DNA from: Acidimicrobiales bacterium
GTDB taxonomy: Bacteria > Actinomycetota > Acidimicrobiia > Acidimicrobiales > SZUA-35
Assembly (NCBI GenBank): GCA_013003535.1
Contig: JABDIY010000162.1
Coordinates: 122,130-186,129, forward strand
Length of the DNA: 64,000 bases
Direction: 5' to 3'
This document shows positions 61,464 through 64,000 of the stretch, piece after piece (positions within the stretch are counted from its first letter, which is position 1; every line of letters starts with the position of its first letter). The notes under the pieces were generated by a model. It was not told the DNA's origin and made no database searches. It was given only the letters and a program-made list of their open reading frames with translations. Both the position numbers and the translations under genes were made by a program.

Positions 61464-63241
61464 GAGCTGCTGCTTTCGCTACTTGCGCTGCGGATGCGGG
61501 CCTGAACTTCGCGCTGGCTGGGATCCACGATGAGATCCTCGTTGCTCCCCCCGGCGGGGACCATCGGAAAGACCTTTTCAGAGTTGACACAACGGAATTC
61601 CACAACGACCGGCCGGTCATTGATGGCGTTCGCTTTGTTGATCACCTCGTCCACCTCCTCGGGACTTTCCACCCGAAATGCAACACAACCCATAGCTTCG
61701 GCCCACTTGACGTAGTCGGGCAGGTCGTGACTGAGGTGAACCTCACTTAGGCGTTCGTCGTAGAACATGTCTTGCCACTGCTTGACCATTCCAAGATAGG
61801 CATTGTTGAGCAGCGCTACCTTGATAGGAATCCGCTCTTTCGAGGCGGTGACAAGCTCTTGAGCGGTCATCTGGAAGCAGCCGTCACCGTCGATGCTCCA
61901 GACCGTGCGATCGGGCATTCCGGCTTTTGCTCCCACGGCGGCTGGAATCGAAAAGCCCATCGTTCCCAGTCCACCGGAGTTGATCCAGGTGTAGGGGTAG
62001 TTGAACTCCCAATACTGGCTGGCGAACATCTGATGCTGACCAACGCCGCTGGTGACGATGGTGTCCTTGGGTGAGAGATCGCGAAGTCGCTCGATCACGT
62101 ACTGCGGTTTCAACAACTCGCCGTCGACCGACTGCTCGTAGGTGAGCGGAAACATCTCTTGCCAACCGCTGAGTGTTGAGCGCCAGCTCGAAATGTCGGT
62201 GCTAGAGCTGGGATACCCCTTAGTCTTGAGCGCCGAGATGAGAGCTTCAGTGGCAAGGCGACAGTCTGCTGCGATCGCCACGTCGGGTCGCCGAACCTTC
62301 CCATGTTCGGCGGGATCGATGTCGATGTGGATTACTTTGGCGTCCGGCGCAAACCCACCGAGACGACCGGTGATCCGGTCGTCGAACCGACTTCCCAACG
62401 CGATCAGTAAATCACTCTTCTGCATGGCGTTGACGGCTGTGTAGTTGCCGTGCATCCCCGGCATTCCGAGGCAAAGTTCGTGGCGATCGGGGAATGCGCC
62501 CCTGGCCATGAGCGTGGTGACAACCGGTATGCCCGTGAGCTCAACGAGTTCCCCGAGCGCCTCGGCACCACGGGACTTCAAGACTCCGCCACCCACGTAC
62601 AGAACAGGTCGGACGGCGTCAACGATGAGCTTGGCCGCAGCATCGACGAGATCGAGATCTGGATCAACGGACGGCGAGTAGCCGGGGAGGTCGAAATTGG
62701 CTGACTCGTAGTCGAAATCGAAGTATGCGTCGGGGTTGTTGGCGTCCACGATGTTCTTCGGGATGTCCACGAGAACCGGACCGGGTCGACCAGATGTGGC
62801 GATGTAGAAAGCCGCCTTGATCGTGCCCGGGATGTCCTCAGCTCGAGTAACAAGGAAGTTGTGCTTGGTGATCGACCGGGTGATGCCGGTGGTGTCACAC
62901 TCTTGAAAAGCATCGGTCCCGATGGCCGCCAACGCCACCTGGCCGGTTATGCAGACCATGGGGACGCTGTCGAGCATGGCATCAGCGAGCGGGGTGACGA
63001 TGTTGGTGGCGGCAGGACCGCTTGTGACCATGCAAACGCCTGGCCGTCCCGTGGCGTGGGCATATCCTTCGGCGGCATGCCCCGCACCCTGTTCGTGACG
63101 AACGAGAATATGACGGATGGTGGAATCGATGATCGGGTCATAGACCGGGAGGATCGCTCCCCCGGGGTATCCAAAGATCACTTCGACACCTTCGTGCTCC
63201 AGGCTCTTGATGAGGGCTTGTGCTCCGTTGAGTCGGGTCAT
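61460..63241 (-). CDS. ilvB: Acetolactate synthase large subunit
   Basis: A 593-residue TPP enzyme. The catalytic Glu is in RHEQGAGHAAEGYA, and the TPP-binding motif is GDGCFQMTAQELVTA ... LLNNAYLG. The FAD-binding middle domain is also present (RFDDRITGRL). It condenses two pyruvates, or pyruvate and 2-oxobutyrate, as the first common step of valine, leucine and isoleucine synthesis. ATG 63241. It overlaps ilvN and has an attenuator leader upstream. Confidence 0.96.
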   Translation of the reverse strand: MTRLNGAQALIKSLEHEGVEVIFGYPGGAILPVYDPIIDSTIRHILVRHEQGAGHAAEGYAHATGRPGVCMVTSGPAATNIVTPLADAMLDSVPMVCITGQVALAAIGTDAFQECDTTGITRSITKHNFLVTRAEDIPGTIKAAFYIATSGRPGPVLVDIPKNIVDANNPDAYFDFDYESANFDLPGYSPSVDPDLDLVDAAAKLIVDAVRPVLYVGGGVLKSRGAEALGELVELTGIPVVTTLMARGAFPDRHELCLGMPGMHGNYTAVNAMQKSDLLIALGSRFDDRITGRLGGFAPDAKVIHIDIDPAEHGKVRRPDVAIAADCRLATEALISALKTKGYPSSSTDISSWRSTLSGWQEMFPLTYEQSVDGELLKPQYVIERLRDLSPKDTIVTSGVGQHQMFASQYWEFNYPYTWINSGGLGTMGFSIPAAVGAKAGMPDRTVWSIDGDGCFQMTAQELVTASKERIPIKVALLNNAYLGMVKQWQDMFYDERLSEVHLSHDLPDYVKWAEAMGCVAFRVESPEEVDEVINKANAINDRPVVVEFRCVNSEKVFPMVPAGGSNEDLIVDPSQREVQARIRSASSESSSS

Positions 63242-63286
63242 GCTGGTGATCCTTGTTATGAGAAGGTTGGGTCTTGAAAAGCAAGA

Positions 63287-63307
63287 AAGCCTCCCGGTGG
63301 GAGGCTT
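63287..63307 (-). terminator. Intrinsic terminator/attenuator upstream of ilvB
   Basis: On the minus strand, AAGCCTCCC and GGGAGGCTT form a perfect 9-bp stem with a three-base loop, followed by a T-rich tail (TCTTGCTTTTC). This lies between a Val-rich leader peptide and ilvB, so it is an attenuator rather than the end of an upstream gene. It is 46 bases before the ilvB start. Confidence 0.88.
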
Positions 63308-63309
63308 CG

Positions 63310-63337
63310 GCGCACGCTGGATATGGGCAGCGGGCGC
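63310..63337 (-). promoter_or_regulatory. Upstream hairpin of the ilvB leader
   Basis: GCGCACGCTG (63310-63319) and CAGCGGGCGC (63328-63337) pair at nine of ten positions. The hairpin touches the stop codon of the leader peptide and sits just before the terminator. It probably acts as the pause or competing stem. I cannot find a clear antiterminator arm that overlaps the terminator, so the detailed mechanism is open. Confidence 0.6.
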
Positions 63338-63387
63338 TACAAACGTACTACTACAACGACGCTGAGGGTGGTGGTGAAGGTCGTCAT
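63337..63387 (-). CDS. ilvB operon leader peptide (attenuation)
   Basis: A 16-codon frame, ATG (63387) to TAG (63337), reads MTTFTTTLSVVVVVRL. It contains five consecutive valine codons (GTC GTT GTA GTA GTA) plus Leu codons CTC and TTG. GTA is a rare choice in a GC-rich genome, so a shortage of valyl-tRNA would stall the ribosome there. A hairpin and a strong intrinsic terminator follow before ilvB. This is the layout of ribosome-mediated transcription attenuation, known for ilv operons. Confidence 0.85.
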   Translation of the reverse strand: MTTFTTTLSVVVVVRL

Positions 63388-63510
63388 CGACGTTCAGTCA
63401 ATCAGCACAGTCAGCGAGTTGCAACCTGTCGAGCCCGCATAACAACAGCTCTGAGAGCGTTTCCACTTCGGGCCGACGCCCGTAAATGGTAGCGTCTTGA
63501 TCGCCATCCC

Positions 63511-64000
63511 CTAACCGTCGTCGCTACTCAGAAGCTCCAGCTCGTCGTCGTCTGGATACGCCGCCTGGTCATACGGTTTTGGACGACGCTCGAAAGCAGC
63601 AAAGGCTGCCTCGATGGTGAGGATGGCGGGAACGGTGGTCCACTTCTCGTCAAGCCGCTGATCCAGCTGGTTGGACAATATCTCGACGTCTGTCGGAGCC
63701 CTTTCCGCGCCTGGTTGCAGTGCGATCGCGGGCTCACGGTGCTCCTTGGTCGAGAGGACGTCTTCCTGCGTTGGATTTGGCGACGTGTCAGGGATTTGGA
63801 CGGGATCGAGAGCAATCAGCTGCAACTGCGTAGCGCTATCAGGATGCACAGGCTCAGCGAAGTCATCCTCCGGCTCTGATGTCGAGTTTGCGTCGTGACC
63901 GTCAGCGCTCTCCGATGGAGTAGGAGGATCGGTCGTAGCCGGCGCAAACGATTCGTCTATCCCCTCAACCTCGGCTGGCGTGTCGGCGTTCGGCAGGGTA
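63511..64000 (-). CDS. C-terminal part of an acidic, low-complexity protein (cut by the window edge)
   Basis: The frame is open from the right edge to a stop at 63511; about 163 residues are visible and the start is outside. The sequence is rich in Asp, Glu, Pro, Ser and Thr (for example ESADGHDANSTSEPEDD and AAYPDDDELELLSSDDG). No membrane segment or recognised domain is seen in this part except a short helical stretch (VPAILTIEAAFAAFERRP). It lies upstream of the ilv leader on the same strand. Function unknown. Confidence 0.6.
   Translation of the reverse strand, partial: TLPNADTPAEVEGIDESFAPATTDPPTPSESADGHDANSTSEPEDDFAEPVHPDSATQLQLIALDPVQIPDTSPNPTQEDVLSTKEHREPAIALQPGAERAPTDVEILSNQLDQRLDEKWTTVPAILTIEAAFAAFERRPKPYDQAAYPDDDELELLSSDDG

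Noticed and set aside
1-64000. CRISPR array, prophage, integrase or transposase
   Set aside because: No regularly spaced array, phage genes or transposase domain were seen; the repeats found are intergenic elements of two families.

Overview
The window is GC-rich, gene-dense chromosomal DNA from a bacterium. The gene content and style point to a high-GC Gram-positive actinobacterium, most plausibly of the Acidimicrobiia type. Supporting signs are long SerA with an ACT domain, a DUF4032 kinase-like protein, a cyclophilin with an N-terminal CPNPDGSSPRQT segment, GltX near tRNA-Glu/tRNA-Gln, many GTG starts, and many starts without a Shine-Dalgarno. The class assignment is inference. There is no prophage, transposase, CRISPR array or biosynthetic gene cluster, and no gene-free stretch exceeds about 300 bases.

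Layout. 1-6747: the end of purK, a pyrimidine salvage set (upp, cdd, deoA), a HAD phosphatase on the other strand, then adenosine deaminase coupled to an ABC-2 type exporter. 6771-16183: a 2087-residue surface protein in an operon with a degenerate histidine-kinase-like protein, divergent from a membrane GGDEF protein. 16213-21216: AlgH/YqgE, methionine aminopeptidase with a SEC-C zinc motif, a TauE-type exporter, a membrane protein, a lipase-like hydrolase and a paired CrcB/Fluc fluoride channel. 21265-25990: tRNA-Glu and tRNA-Gln, an MFS symporter, a small secreted protein, a DUF218 protein and gltX. 26044-35485: branched-chain amino-acid genes cimA-leuB and leuCD, broken up by greA and a lone RND-type exporter. 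35547-44653: a secreted beta-propeller lipoprotein, serA, oxidoreductase, DUF4032, hydrolase and S9 peptidase genes. 44653-53093: aminotransferase, msrB, an isopenicillin-N-synthase-like oxygenase, cyclophilin, lipoprotein, a dCache sensor without an output domain, metY and an enoyl-CoA hydratase. 53386-59535: a secreted TAP-like hydrolase, glpD, hpt, a VOC protein and an FAD oxidoreductase. 59821-64000: the ilvBNC operon with an attenuator leader, and the end of an acidic protein.

Metabolic logic. cimA, leuB, leuC, leuD, ilvB, ilvN and ilvC together cover most steps of isoleucine, valine and leucine synthesis. CimA makes citramalate from pyruvate, and LeuCD and LeuB can carry it to 2-oxobutyrate, which gives a threonine-independent isoleucine route. 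No leuA, ilvA or ilvD is present here. upp, cdd, deoA, add and hpt give nucleoside and base salvage.

Most notable non-gene signals: (1) a 16-codon leader peptide with five consecutive valine codons, followed by a hairpin and an intrinsic terminator upstream of ilvB (63287-63387); (2) three copies of TGTGG-N6-ACAGGARTTT upstream of metY (52207-52282); (3) a dispersed intergenic element of about 90 bp found once at 23263-23352 and twice at 59570-59820, always between convergent genes; (4) a second 40-bp repeat family at 17770-17926. The giant protein contains a duplicated module and six cadherin-like repeats, and is genetically linked to a signalling-like protein.
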